From Ypsolopha sequella (Eukaryota; Arthropoda; Insecta; Lepidoptera; Ypsolophidae): 64,000 nucleotides of DNA. Of this stretch, positions 45,001 to 56,262 are shown one piece after another. The notes beneath the pieces are model-generated. The model searched no databases. It had not been told where the DNA came from and saw only the letters and a program-made list of their open reading frames with translations. Location of the stretch: the NCBI GenBank assembly GCA_934047225.1, contig OW203990.1, forward strand, positions 26,639,045 to 26,703,044, in the 5' to 3' direction. A program made the translations under genes and the position numbers. Position 1 is the stretch's first letter. Every line of letters begins with the position of its first letter.

Positions 45001-46965
45001 TTGATTGAAGGGTAATTCACAATATAAATTAAGTTTTGTATTCAGGCGGATGTCTCTGACTGATAAAGTTTGAATGCTGTAGGTACTTTACTGTTATCAA
45101 CTGGATAGTGAACCGGATAGAAAAAAAGCCCTTTTGATATCGCGGTCAAATATATTTTCGATGTTTATGTTAGGAAATATTGGTAACGGAATTATTTTGT
45201 TTACGTCTGGCGATCGAGGTCGCGTGTCGGGTCCAAAGTCTAACTTAACTTGCCTCCAGTTGCACGAAACCAATATGAGTTTTAAGTTGATTTTATATTG
45301 ATGCTGTCCCTTTCTTTGCAAACGAAAATAAGATGTCATATTTTAAGGTCCATCTTACGACCCGTTTAGCAGCTGGATTGTGAAAAACCCGCCTCTTTAT
45401 AATTAATCGAAACATAACACTTTTACTCAAATTTTACTCATAGTTACTCAACAAAAGCTTAAGTCACCTATGTATTGTGTATGCTGCCATAGTAAAGTTT
45501 CCATTCGTTTCTGTAAATTAAAATTTTAAAATTCTTTAAGATTCTAATTTAGAGAAACCAATGGAAACCTTGCTATGACAGTTTACACAAAACATAGGTA
45601 ATAAGGTTTTATTGAGTAAATTTTAAATATAAATCTTCTGTTTCAATTAATTATAAAAAGGTGGGTTTTTCACTATACGGCTGCTAAACAGCTTTTAAGT
45701 TAAAGGTGATAGTTAAAAATACTAACGCTATCTGCTTACCCATAAACATAAATAAGTTAGAGTGGATAAGTCTAATAGACTTATCAAAATGCTTTTCAAT
45801 TTTAAATATCTAAACAAGTAAAACAAAGTTAAGTTATGCACTTTGCGCTAAGCATTGTTTCTTGCAAGCTTAGTCACTTGAAACTATGAAACTTGTAACT
45901 ATAAAGGTGAACCTAAGCGTGCAGCAATCATTGAATTTATAAAACAATGATTAAGATTAAAATAAGAATAAAAATTAAGATTAAATGTCAGTCGAACATA
46001 CTGTAGGTTTGTTAGAAAATCATGCTACCTAAAAATAATAAAGTAATTAAAGCTAAATTTAATTGAAAAAATTATCTAATTAACAGCTTTTTAAAAAGTA
46101 CAAAAAATAACATACCTTATTAACATGTGGGGAGACTCTGGCCAGCACTGCTTGCTTAGTCGTCTCAACTATCACCTTCGGCTGCTCAGTCACCAAGGGC
46201 ACCCTTCTCTCGAGCTCGTCGATGGCTGCAGCCACCCTGACGTCAGCTAGCGCCATGGGCGCCGCCACAAAGGGCGCAGCCGTGGTGGCCGCCATGGTCA
46301 CACCGGCTTCGGCCGTGCAGAGGGCCCATTCGAGAAGGGAGTGAGCTCCTATGGAAGGTAAAGGGTTAATTTCTATTGCTCACTCATTGTACGTCGAAAG
46401 GCTGGACTGATGTCATGGCGGGAGAAAAGCAAAGAAACTCATTGAAAAAATTAGGTGATATTTTGATTCTTGAATCTCACTAATACTGATATATTTATAT
46501 CTTATACCACTGAAACCAATCAATCGATTGGAATGAAACTTTGCAAGGAGGCAGATTGTGATGTCTATTTTGTAACCAGGAAAAATAGTTGATTTCCTAG
46601 GAAGTTCACAAAAAAAAAAACTAAATCTATGCAGGCAAAACACTAGTTTATTGTTTTGGCTGTTATTTATAAGTCAACTGTCATAAACTGTACAAATGAA
46701 CATTATTTTAATGGTGACAACAGAAGGTTTGTTTCCTAGTTAGTGTAATATTATTATAAAATTATGAGATGTAAGGTAGTTTGGTTTTCACACATGAGAG
46801 ATGAGCTATGAATTTAGATAAAAGGTGATATATTATACCTTTGACTTTGGTGTAGAGCACTCCAAATTGTCCAACGGCAGCTCCAACGGTGGGGATGGCC
46901 ATGGCCTTCTGCACTGACTGCAGTTGTGACATAGCTGACGGGGCGGCACTCACTTCTATAGCCAT
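39031..46965 (-). CDS. Lsd-2: Perilipin family protein Lsd-2 (lipid storage droplet protein 2)
   Basis: Lsd-2 coats lipid droplets and limits lipase access, so it favours triglyceride storage. Exons on the minus strand: 46839-46965, 46116-46348, 42409-42598, 39914-40042 and 39031-39296. They sum to 945 bases (314 residues plus stop), all GT-AG and in phase. The start MAIEVSAAPSAMSQLQSVQK directly follows an acceptor. The PAT region runs through IPTVGAAVGQFGVLYTKVKG and SLLEWALCTAEAGVTMAATT. A helical middle follows (KSLKDISWAKANTLLSTAYG). Next is VPASNDPALHTMQTVGRLS, a block I recognise from fly LSD-2. The tail is rich in Gln, Thr and Lys. A 5' UTR exon ends at 47689. The introns hold MITEs and tandem repeats. 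Lsd-1 is less likely because of the PASNDP block and the short length. Confidence 0.92.
39600..39731. mobile_element. Foldback MITE in Lsd-2 last intron
   Basis: The inverted arms read GCTCACTATTA and AAGGTTCTATGTGNCA. It ends 182 bp from the exon at 39914. Confidence 0.65.
39785..39870 (-). repeat. tRNA-like sequence (pseudo-tRNA or SINE head)
   Basis: The minus strand reads GCGGTAGCTCAGTCGGGAGG (close to an A box), then GACTTTCAATCTTAAGATCC and GGCTTCAACGC (a poor B box). Stems do not close well, so it is not called a functional tRNA gene. Confidence 0.45.
40313..40475. mobile_element. MITE family B, copy 1
   Basis: The inverted ends are GCCGATTCTGAAGACTTTAA, followed by TTTTAGTTTTAGTGYTGTCA. 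Further copies are at 42095 and 55503. Confidence 0.82.
40501..40640. mobile_element. Foldback element with tRNA-like core, copy 2
   Basis: The arms (ACAAACTATAAAAGATCAAT ... TCTAGTTTGT) are related to those at 22826-23029. The core on the minus strand has GTGAAGCAAGAGGTCGTAGG and GGTTCGAATCCGGG. Confidence 0.6.
40795..40938. repeat. 47-bp tandem repeat, three units
   Basis: Units begin at 40795, 40842 and 40889 with CGTTTAACTTATTGTTACGA. They are almost identical (one A/G difference). Confidence 0.92.
41285..41345 (-). repeat. tRNA-like fragment
   Basis: The minus strand has TAGAGCAATCGCTCGGTAAG followed by GATTCGAATCCCGGTT (B box). The acceptor stem is not seen. Likely SINE or tRNA pseudogene material in an Lsd-2 intron. 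Confidence 0.45.
42095..42259. mobile_element. MITE family B, copy 2
   Basis: Same inverted ends as copy 1 (AGTCGATTCTGAAGGCTTTA), slightly more diverged. It lies 150 bp 3' of an Lsd-2 exon. Confidence 0.8.
42690..43130. repeat. Dispersed repeat, copy 2
   Basis: It aligns by eye with 38190-38700 over several blocks. It starts AAGGTGATATACCGTGC and ends CACGGTATAGCCCCTTAA, which look like inverted ends. Confidence 0.5.
43300..43996. repeat. 310-bp tandem duplication inside a MITE that carries a LINE tail
   Basis: Bases from 43379 to about 43687 recur from 43689 to 43996 with very few differences. Each unit includes the LINE-like tail ACCAATAAAGTTTTTTC with (CTATT)n and the right arm of a foldback element (GTAAAAGTTGTTCATATTAA) whose left arm is at about 43305-43345. 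The order suggests LINE insertion into the element, then duplication. Confidence 0.8.
44368..44587. mobile_element. Foldback element with 77-bp perfect arms
   Basis: 44368-44444 and 44511-44587 are exact reverse complements as read. The loop is 66 bp. The arms start CTTGAATTAAAACACTTGTA and hold CCCAACCGGTTTCGGATTTT. Confidence 0.88.
45361..45697. mobile_element. MITE family A, copy 2
   Basis: Ends GTTTAGCAGCTGGATTGTGA with the inverse GCTGCTAAACAGC. Diverged from the 12-kb copy. Confidence 0.75.
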
Positions 46966-47688
46966 CTGCAAGTTTAAAAAAGAAGTGGTATACTCTTGAT
47001 GCCTTTATTTATGTAAGTGGCCAGGATCTATTTGAAAATTGAATTTGGATTAAGATTCTTTATGGTCTGTTCTTTTGTCATGCAACTGTGAGCAAGTGTA
47101 CAATTCAGAGAGTAAGGGAGTGAACAAAATGGCCAGTATCGAAACACTTCTACCTACAAAGTAAAGTATTTTACATGATTGTTGGATAAAATTGTTGATC
47201 ATTAATGTTTTTGCTTGCTCAATTGGACGGGCTAAACACAGCTGAATAGCAAATGACCCAAATGCTTGTAGGAAGTCGAGCATAACTGAGACAGTGATAG
47301 GTACACAATTAAGTTCTACATAGTGGGTAGTTTTTAAGAGTGCTGTGTAGTTTCTTTGTTCTTATCTGATGTTGATTGCTAGATATCTGCAGAACCCGAG
47401 AACATGTGTGGTTTTCTGGGGTCCAGACTAGGGAGATTTAAAAGGATTGTGTTGTGTCAGTAACGTTGTAGCCAACAGGAGCTACACTGTGACTAATGAA
47501 ACTAGCCCAAAACAGCCAAGGACTAACTCAACATAATATTTACTCTTCTTTCGGAGGAATCTGGGTTATAATTAAAACAGGAAAGGGCAAATCAATCTGG
47601 AAAGGATTAGAATCGAAGGTCAAACATAGATCATACCTACTTATTTCGCAAGTACAATCACAAGTTACCCACAAATAAGTACACTTAC

Positions 47689-47860
47689 CTTATCAGTTTA
47701 TTTTTCGAATCAAGGGAAATTACTACGTAAGAAGTAAATAATTATTGCACAAATAGCACTTTCTCAAACGTTATAAAAGAAAAAAAAACAATACTTTAAC
47801 ACTTGCTAATTGCGTTACTGAATAGTGAAGTGAATACTCTTTGGCTGAATCTGAAGGCGC
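47689..47860 (-). other. Probable 5' UTR exon of Lsd-2
   Basis: A strong donor AAG/gtaagtgt on the minus strand ends at 47689, and no coding exon is expected 5' of the ATG at 46965. The upstream limit of the exon is not visible. The transcription start probably lies near 47.8-47.9 kb. Confidence 0.5.
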
Positions 47861-48346
47861 CTCAATCTTAGAACAAATGATCGGGTAATTCAAAGATTAC
47901 AATGTTAATAAATTACAAAGTACATCGAATATCTTGATTTATAAGTGTAGACGGTACATTTTTATTTAATAGCGTTATTTCATTATTCGTACTTACTAGT
48001 GATAACAGATGGCAGGTCTATAGCACTACCTAACATAAAATTGCAATAGTTCCAATTTTTTTTCTTAGATGTCGTCTAATATTGTGGTTCAATTATGATT
48101 ACGTATTTTTGTTATTTCTCTGTTTTATTTAGGCAAATAGGTAATTTAATTTGAAAATTTATATAAATAAATATAATATTATAACTTCGAGTTTATTTTT
48201 TACAAACGGCAATAAATGTTTCAATACTTAACATGACATTGTTAGGGTTGTTATGTAGCCGTTGTAATATAGTATTATACTATATTTCGGTGTAATTAGT
48301 TACTTATTTAAGGTGCCTTTTGTTTATATAGCCAAATTCATACTGA

Positions 48347-48525
48347 AGACTCGGTAAATGGTCAGAACCAAGGTTCAAGAACCATTTTTGTGAAAAACGC
48401 AAATTAAAATTTTGGCTTCCTATACTAATTAACTCGGAGTTGTTCGTAATTAATATAAGGGCACAAACTTTTTTTTCGTTTTTCACAAAAAGGGTCATTA
48501 AAGTGTCCTGACCACTTACGGAGTC
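48347..48525. mobile_element. Foldback MITE between Lsd-2 and the THAP9-like gene
   Basis: The arms are GACTCGGTAAATGGTCAG and the inverse of CTGACCACTTACGGAGTC. The inner arms share TTTTTGTGAAAAACG. Confidence 0.75.
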
Positions 48526-48686
48526 TACTTGAAAGGTAAACTGCACGAATCCTATCTGCCCATGACCTGATGGGATGTCTAATTTGACATTTGTAATTTA
48601 TAAAGTCTGTGTGCATTGTTTGTAAACATTTTACAGGACGTTTTAAAATAATAAAGTTATGTTAGATAGTTTGATAACATAAAAAA

Positions 48687-48797
48687 ATGGCACCAGCTGT
48701 TCAGGCGATTATTTTCGAAGTTTTACCAGACTTGGAGATGGACTCCGGCTCTGAATTTGACACTTCTGAATCTGACTTTGAATTTGGAATGAAATGA
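48687..48797 (+). CDS. Tiny acidic ORF, 36 codons
   Basis: Starts MAPAVQAIIFEVLPDLEMDS and is rich in Asp, Glu and Ser to its stop. The start has A at -3. It could be the N-terminus of a lost transposase or a chance ORF. No homologue is recognised. Confidence 0.15.
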   Translation: MAPAVQAIIFEVLPDLEMDSGSEFDTSESDFEFGMK

Positions 48798-49407
48798 AAC
48801 TTAAATAAGGCTGCACTTGAAAAAAAAATGTACTAGAAACATTTTTAGACAAACGAAACTATGACGGCGATTCGCGTCAATATTGTTTCAATGTATGAAA
48901 CATGATGAAAAAATATGCAAGTAGGGCAAAAATGTAGATATAGTTTTTATAAGTAAGAAACAAAAATCTTTGTCTTTTTTCAACTCTTTCCGTAGTATAC
49001 TATATTTTTTTTAAGTATATTAAATATATATTTTTGATAATAATATAGTCAAATGTACTATACTTTATATTCTTTATTTTGAAAAATACTATATACTATA
49101 AAATACTATAATGCGAGAACATGTTGGCAGCCCTACATGAAAAAGGGAACGCACGTTTGCTTTTCAAAATTTTAAAATGTCCGCTGATATTTTGTGATAT
49201 ATTTGTGTTTGTTTCTCCGTTACGTTGAGTTGAGCATATGTTCCTCCGGTTAATGTAAGCTGCTGTGATTAATCACGTGTTTTTCGAGTTATGTACTTTG
49301 ACTTCGTAGTTTTTAGAACTGTGATAAGACTCCTTGTGCTGTTTTGAATTTTGGGAAGGTGATGGACCCTTTTTTGCTAGTGCAGTGCTCTTAATCTACT
49401 CATCATT

Positions 49408-52400
49408 ATGTCAGACAAGTATTGCTGCGTTCCTTTGTGCAGAGAGAGCGGAGGTATGTCAAATTATACCATTAAAAGCATTGATTGAAACAAAGTTTAG
49501 GTTATTTACCCCATCTAGCTGGGCTTGCTTCAGTGCTGAAGGAATTAAGAAATTTTCTTTTTTCATATAGTGCCCTGGCATACAAGGGGGCACTATGGGA
49601 AAAAACCTAATCTACACTGACCAAATACCATAATGAGATATTGTTTTTTGTCAGAATAGCCTGGGTATTCTTTAACTTGACTAACAATTCCAATATGTTT
49701 ATTTGTTTTAGGTATGCATCAAGTTCTTCATGGGTTCCCTAACCCTGATAAAGATAAAAAACGATACAACATGTGGTTGTATTCAATTGGGAGTGATATC
49801 TTGGGGTTAGAAAATGAGCGAATATACAAGTATCGCCGTGTATGTCACTCGCACTTTGAAGATAGATATCTTTGTCGCAACAACAAAATCAGCAATGTTG
49901 CTGTGCCAACTTTACGTCTGCGAGGTTTGTATTTATCTATTGTGATATCTGAATGAATGTTAAAATAATTTCAGTTAGTATGCTGAAGCTACTTTAAGAG
50001 GCTGTCCTGGCTGGGCTGGTTGACCAGAATTGAAGCTATTTTTTAATAGTTTTTTTTTTTTCAGGTCTGTTATCACCGAATAGTTCATCTGGAATTAGAA
50101 AGCCAATGCAATCTATCTTAAACTTGACAAATCCATCAACATCATCAGGTATTTACTCAATCTTTATATAGCTGCATTATGTAAAGTGACTGGACTAAAC
50201 TCAACATTTCATAAATAAATATTTTTTTATTTTGCTATTTTCTTATGTATATTCTCTTTCAGATCCCAATCCCAAACAATTTCATTGCGAAGATGTGCCT
50301 CATACATCAGTGAACATTGGCAAAAATATATCAAAAAAAGAAAATATTGGTGAGTACACTATCATGCCATGATTCAGTCAAAACTGAAACTTATTTGGAT
50401 GTGTTAAAATTAACATTATGTAACCAAATTTTTTTAGCTGTGCACTTCGAGTTGCCAAAATTTATATTGAATTCACCCAAATTTCATACTAATTTTGACA
50501 GCTCGAAGTGCACAGTTAAAAAAATTGGGTAATACCTTAGAATCTAGTGTAGTTTAACCCAATTACTGCAAAGAAAAGGAAGGATCAAATATTTGACAGT
50601 CGTATGTACTTATGTATGTTTGTTCAGATATTCCTCTGTAACATCACCCCTATTACACCAATCTTTCATCGAACAAAAATTTGTCTTAGTTGCAAAAATG
50701 TCCTAGGATGTATATATATATATTAAATCTAATATGGCATCCATGCTAATTCAAGAAAGGTGCATCTGATTACATGAAAACATTAACACATTTATTTGTT
50801 TAAGCTCCAAAACCATTGATGCTTGAAGAATTGCTCCCTTCAAATACTTTACATTCAGACACTAAGAACCAACAAATTCCTGGTAAGTTGCTTGTCTTTA
50901 CTGCAAGTGTCCTAGTCTATAATTATATTATATATATATTATATTTTTAATCCTTGGTAAATCAAGATAAGTACATCTGATTACATCATAACAATAACAG
51001 ATTTATTAATTTCAGCTCCAAAAGCATTGATGCTTGAAGAAGTACTCCCTTCAAATACATTGAATTCAGACACCAAGAGCCAACACATTCCTGGTAAGTT
51101 TCTTTTCAATCCATGTCTTATTTAATTATCAATTTAATTTAAGAGCCGTGCTCTTGTTGGTGGAGTCCTCTGTATTCACTTCTGCACTCCGCCTTTTCTT
51201 TAACTTTTTGATTATATATTATTATATATAATATTAATTGATACAAATCAAAATTTACTTGCTTTTTCACCTGATCCATGAATGTTCTCCTGGGCCCTAA
51301 ATATATAATATATTTATAGTTTAATTTATTTAATAATAAAATGTGTCTGGTAGCAACTAGTTGCCGACTGTTTAAATAAAACACATTTGGTGACTGACTT
51401 AGTGTCAATGTGCCACTACTGATACTATCTAGGTCACACCTTCTAGACAAGCATGCTCCATCTCCGATGAAAAAAATATTGTGACTAATCTTCTGGACCA
51501 GTGTTTCCCAGGGGCATATTATATTGCAAACTTATATATGTATTAAGAATATTTCTTAATTTCACGTGTTTCTACTTTTACAGGAAAAAAGGATGCTGCT
51601 CGCAAGATTACAACAAAGAAAATGTTCACCCTGGCAGAACATGAGATGTACAACAAAATTGTTGCTGCAAGAATAAAATTATGCAAACTGAAAAATAAAC
51701 TAAGAAAACAGTCGGCTCACATAAAAGCAGCAAAAAAACTGGCAAATAATCCTGCAGCCTTAGAAGTCTTTGAGAATTGCTCAAGTACTGCAAAATTACT
51801 GATGCAGATGCAATGGCGGGAGAACAAAAAAAAGGAGAAAGGACGTCGTTTCACGCTAGAAGAAAAGATTACTGCCTTGTCGATTTTGAAACAAAGTGCC
51901 ACAGGTTATCGATTTCTACGGAAATTAATTATTTTACCTGCCGAACAGACATTAATAAAGCTCATACAAAGGTGTAATCTGAGACCAGGGATAAATAAAA
52001 ACGTATTTTCACAGTTAAAAAATAAAGCTAAAAATATGACAACGGAGCAAAAGCTGTGCGTGGTTTTGTTTGACGAAGTTTCGTTAAAAGCCAACGTCAC
52101 ATACCAAGAAAGAAAAGACCGCATAACGGGACTTGTTGATAATGGGCATAATAGAATAGCAGAATTTGCAGACCACGCCCAAGTTTTCATGGTGCGTGGT
52201 CTCGTACATAATTATAAACAAGCAGTGTACTACACTTTTTCAAAAAGTGCAACCAAGGGACCTGAGTTGGCAAAACAATTTAAAGAAGTTGTGAGAGGAC
52301 TGCAAGAAGCAGGGTTGATAGTGGTGGCATCAGTCTGTGACCAGGGAACCAACAACAGACAGGCTCTCAAAATATTAATCAATGAGACCCGGGGAGTCTA

Positions 52401-54253
52401 TCTAAGAAGAGAAGAAGAACCAAAAGAAAATATTATACTGATAGATGATCAAGAAATCATTCCTCTCTATGACCCCCCACACCTTCTTAAAGGAATGAGA
52501 AATAATTTATTAACAAAAAATCTAAACTACACTACAAAAGAAGGTGTGACAAAAACCGCCAAGTGGTCTCATTTACAGCAACTCTACAAAGAAAATCCAG
52601 GCTACAAAGGCATCAGACTGATCCCAAAACTTACAGAAAATCATGTCAACCCAGAAAAACTCAACAAAATGAAGGTTAAATTTGCCTCGCAAGTTTTTAG
52701 CCGAACCGTGGCATCTAATATGGGATACCTAGCAGGTAATGTTTCACATCTTTTCTCTGTACTTAATATACTCTCTTCCCTTTTAGAATGCATCACATCT
52801 CTTCTCTATACTTACTATACTCTCTTCCCTTTTAGAATGCATACTACTCCACCAAGCCAAGTATGGATGGCAAAAAAATAAAATTAAAATGGGTGCAGCA
52901 AAAGTCCGTCAACATTGAAATTTAAATTCAAGTTATATCTATTACAATATCAGAATTAATTCGCATTCCATTCCACCCAGGTGCCTACTTGGCTTGGTGG
53001 ATTAGTACAGAAATTGTAGAAAAGAAAAAGTTTAAACTTGCAATAATACCTACGTGCAAAATTGATAACTTTTTCAAATGCCACCCTCTTTTAACAAACA
53101 CATGATTTACTGTGTTAATGTAATTTAATTGAATAAACATTTCTTATTGTTTTCAGACAAGGGTATTCTTCCTGCAGAATGCAAAGAAACAGCGGATTTG
53201 TTGATATTCATGGACAACATGTTTGATAGCGTAAATGGAAGCTACATGAAAAATAAACATGCGATGCCACTGCTAGGTCCGGCCACGCCGAACTCTGTCC
53301 ACCATAAAACATGGGAAGAAGGTATGGAAGTGTTTAAGTCGATGGCATTTGAAACGTCCAAGGGGAAAAAAGAAAATGTTCCCACGGTTGCCAATTGGAT
53401 GTGGACACTTAAGGGAATAAAAGTTTTATTGAAGAAACTGAAAGATGACTTTAACATTACATCCGTTTGGTTGCGACACCTAAATCAGGATCCCCTCGAA
53501 AATTTCTTCGGAGCGGTGAGAAGTCATGGATGTCGCAACACTAACCCGACTTGTGACCAATTTGAGGCAGCTTTCGCCACTCTTTTGATAAATAATTTGA
53601 ACAGTGTTCACACTCGGGGGAAAAATTGCGAAGCAGATTTTTGTGATGCTTTGCACACTCTCATCATTGACAAAAATGTAGAAGCAACGCCGACCTGTAC
53701 TTTTGATTTTGCGTCTATAATCGATTTTGATTTTACTCCAGTAGAGAGCAAAGAAAATGACCCTCGCATAATTGCTCCAATCCAATACATGAGTAGATAT
53801 TTTTTAAAGAAAGCAAAATCCAGCGTTTTTAAATCGTGCACTGATTGCAATGCCAATTTGTCATCCAGTAATGAAATAGAATATATTAAGTACAGGGAAT
53901 ATACAGGTCGACGATGGCTTTGCACTCCCAGCAATGATTTGATAAAGGCGATATCAAATATGCAAGACATATTAAATCAAATGATTAGAGATCATTTTGA
54001 AATTGATAATATGAAAGAAATTTTAAAAACTGCTATAGTGATCTTGGTTGATTTTAAATTTATACAGTGTAATGTGCACAAAGATAAATTAATTAATCAT
54101 TTAATTAGCATTGTAATTAGATGTCTGACTTTCAATTATTGTAAAAACATAAATCAAATATTAACTGGGAGAAGGCAAGTTGATGATGATGAGGACAAGT
54201 GGCAAATGAAAGCAAAGAAATTTAATAAATGTTTTAAAAGGCACCATAAATAG
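49408..54253 (+). CDS. THAP domain plus P-element-type transposase protein (THAP9-like), intact
   Basis: Exons: 49408-49453, 49712-49924, 50065-50148, 50263-50349, 50805-50882, 51016-51093, 51584-52735 and 53157-54253. They total 2835 bases (944 residues plus stop), with every intron GT-AG and in phase 1. Residues 1-90: THAP zinc finger, CCVPLC ... VCHSHF, with the AVPTL box. A Ser-rich linker includes a duplicated exon. A helical, possibly leucine-zipper part follows (KIVAARIKLCKLKNKLRKQ). The RNase-H-like catalytic core has D in LFDEVSLKANVTY, D in VVASVCDQGTNNRQALK and E in HLNQDPLENFFGAVRS, matching the three acids of P-element transposase and human THAP9. The region with FASQVFSRTV and FMDNMFDSVNG also fits. 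No terminal repeats were noticed near the gene. It is either a domesticated transposase or an unusually well-kept element. Confidence 0.9.
50422..50531. mobile_element. Short foldback in intron 4 of the THAP9-like gene
   Basis: The arms pair TAACCAAATTTTTTTAGCTG and GTGCACTTCGAG with their inverse near 50500-50531. Confidence 0.7.
50805..51093 (+). repeat. Tandemly duplicated exon pair in the THAP9-like gene
   Basis: Exons 50805-50882 and 51016-51093 are both 78 bp, both phase 1, and encode APKPLMLEELLPSNTLHSDT and APKALMLEEVLPSNTLNSDT. The upstream intron sequence is duplicated too (GCATCTGATTACATGAAAAC near 50762 and TACATCTGATTACATCATAA near 50970), so the copying unit was about 211 bp. 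Confidence 0.9.
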
Positions 54254-54992
54254 TAAGTTGAATAAATAATTAATTTCAAATTAATGTATTTCATTTATGA
54301 GAATCCCTTCTCCAAGATATACTAATATAAAGGAGTTAGTATGTATATGTATAGTATATATGGCTACGGCTACCTGTGCGCTAGCTATAGATGGATACAT
54401 TTTCCTCTTTGGATAGATATAACGGGATTTAGTTCTGACTAATGAAAATAGATGGCAGCAAAAACGCATTACCCATTTTGATGCCAAAGACAGGGCTCTA
54501 TTTCTGTATATAATAATGTACTCTGTGATCTGAATAATTAATGACTGTGTGTGAGTAACGTACGGCTTTTATACCGAACAAGTAGTTTTTGATGTGTGAG
54601 TGAGCGAATGAACTTTGTACCATGCTTATGTCGCAGTCAGATCGAAAAAAAACAGTTTATTTGCAAAATACCTAAATCTTATTGTATCTTTTCAGGAACA
54701 ACGTAACAAACACATCGCCTTTTTAATGCTATAAGCACATCGCAGTTTATATTGATTTGAATAAGTATTGACAAACAAAGCAAAAAATATAAAAGTAGGT
54801 AGGTAGGTAGTACATACTTATTTCTTTAAAAGATGGTTATTTCATTTCAAACTAAATTTTTAGAAAGCCTTTAACATATGAAAAATAAATTGAAATTTTT
54901 CATTTACGACATATACATATTCGTATATTCGGCAATTACCATTATGCCTTTTTCAATAAGCCCTGGTTAATTAACATTTTAACATTTATTTT

Positions 54993-55207
54993 TTAAGAGC
55001 GGTTTCACAGCCGGATTGTGAGTTTAAGACATTTTGCAATTCTTATTTACAGAAACCCATAGAAACTTTACGATGGCAGCATACATAAAACATAGGTAAT
55101 AAGGTTTTGTTGAATAACTATTAAGTGAATTTTGAATTTAAGTGGTCTGTTTCGATTAATTAGAAAAAGGCGGGTTTTTCACAATCCAGCTGCGAAACCG
55201 CTCTTAA
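54993..55207. mobile_element. MITE family A, copy 3 (left arm shortened)
   Basis: Ends TTAAGAGCGGTTTCACAGCC and GCTGCGAAACCGCTCTTAA. The left arm lacks the segment after GATTGTGA. Confidence 0.82.
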
Positions 55208-55280
55208 CAATTAAATTTATTTCAGGTAAGGCCTAGTATTCGTAGACATATAAATGACGTCATCAACATGGGTTGTTAAT

Positions 55281-55444
55281 AGTGTCGATTCGGTGTAACA
55301 AGCTTTAACTTATTTGACAGGAATAAACTTAATATAAGTAAGCGTTCTGTATTTATATTTCTTTATCGAAAAGACAAAGACATTACGCTTAAAATAAGGT
55401 GAGTCCTGTCAAATAAGTTAAGTCGTGTTACACCGAATCGACAC
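55281..55444. mobile_element. Foldback MITE
   Basis: The arms are GTGTCGATTCGGTGTAACA with AACTTATTTGACAGGA, and their inverse near 55406-55444. Confidence 0.82.
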
Positions 55445-55502
55445 CAATGACTTTTACTTAATGTTTAAAAATATGTATAAACGAAAAATTATACATATAT
55501 TA

Positions 55503-55667
55503 AAGCCGATTCTAAAGGCTTTAACTTTAGTTTTAGTGCTGTCAAAACTTGAAATTTTCCAAAGTAATTTAGCTTCTAAGTCTAACACTTAAGGATTTTT
55601 TTGCGATGAAAAAAATTTAGTTTTGACAGCACTAAAACTAAAATTAAAGCCTTCAGAATCGGCTATA
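55503..55667. mobile_element. MITE family B, copy 3
   Basis: GCCGATTCTAAAGGCTTTAA at the left and its inverse TTAAAGCCTTCAGAATCGGC at the right. Inner GTGCTGTCAAAACT is shared with copies 1 and 2. Confidence 0.85.
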
Positions 55668-56262
55668 ATATCATGTTATTCTGATCATAAAAATTGAGAA
55701 GTAAAATTAAATAAATGTTTAAGTAAGTAAACGAAATAACAACTGCTGTGGTATAGCTACAAGAACTAGCGACCAGAATTTTGTACCTATCGATACAGTA
55801 AAGTACCTATAGTTTGTAATAGACTACACTAAAATCTCGTAGTTACATACATCATTTGTTTAGATATTGTTATCATCAAAAGAAACAACAGTTTTAGTGG
55901 AAATATGTTTTTCTAAGAATTTTTCCTAAGCAAATTAACCCATCTTCATGACACTTTTTGCGATTGATAAACGTCATTTAAAGAAAACAAAAATTTAAAT
56001 TCCTTACATTATTATTGAAAATTAGAATCTTTACCGACTTCAAGCTCTATATAATAATAAATATCTTTTGGCCGACTTCTCTATGTACTCTAAGACTTTC
56101 TTATAGCCATAACGTTGAAAGACTACATTTCTAACTTGATTACTACGAAATGATGGAGAGGGACGGCTAGTGTACAGAGCTGTCACACAGTTTAAAAATC
56201 ACATTGACTAAAAAAAAAGGCCGAAGTACCTAACTAGAGCCGTTTAAATAGGACTCGAACTC

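Noticed and set aside
51717..53970. Several minus-strand ORFs of 60-120 codons
   Set aside because: They are antisense shadows of the THAP9-like coding exons.
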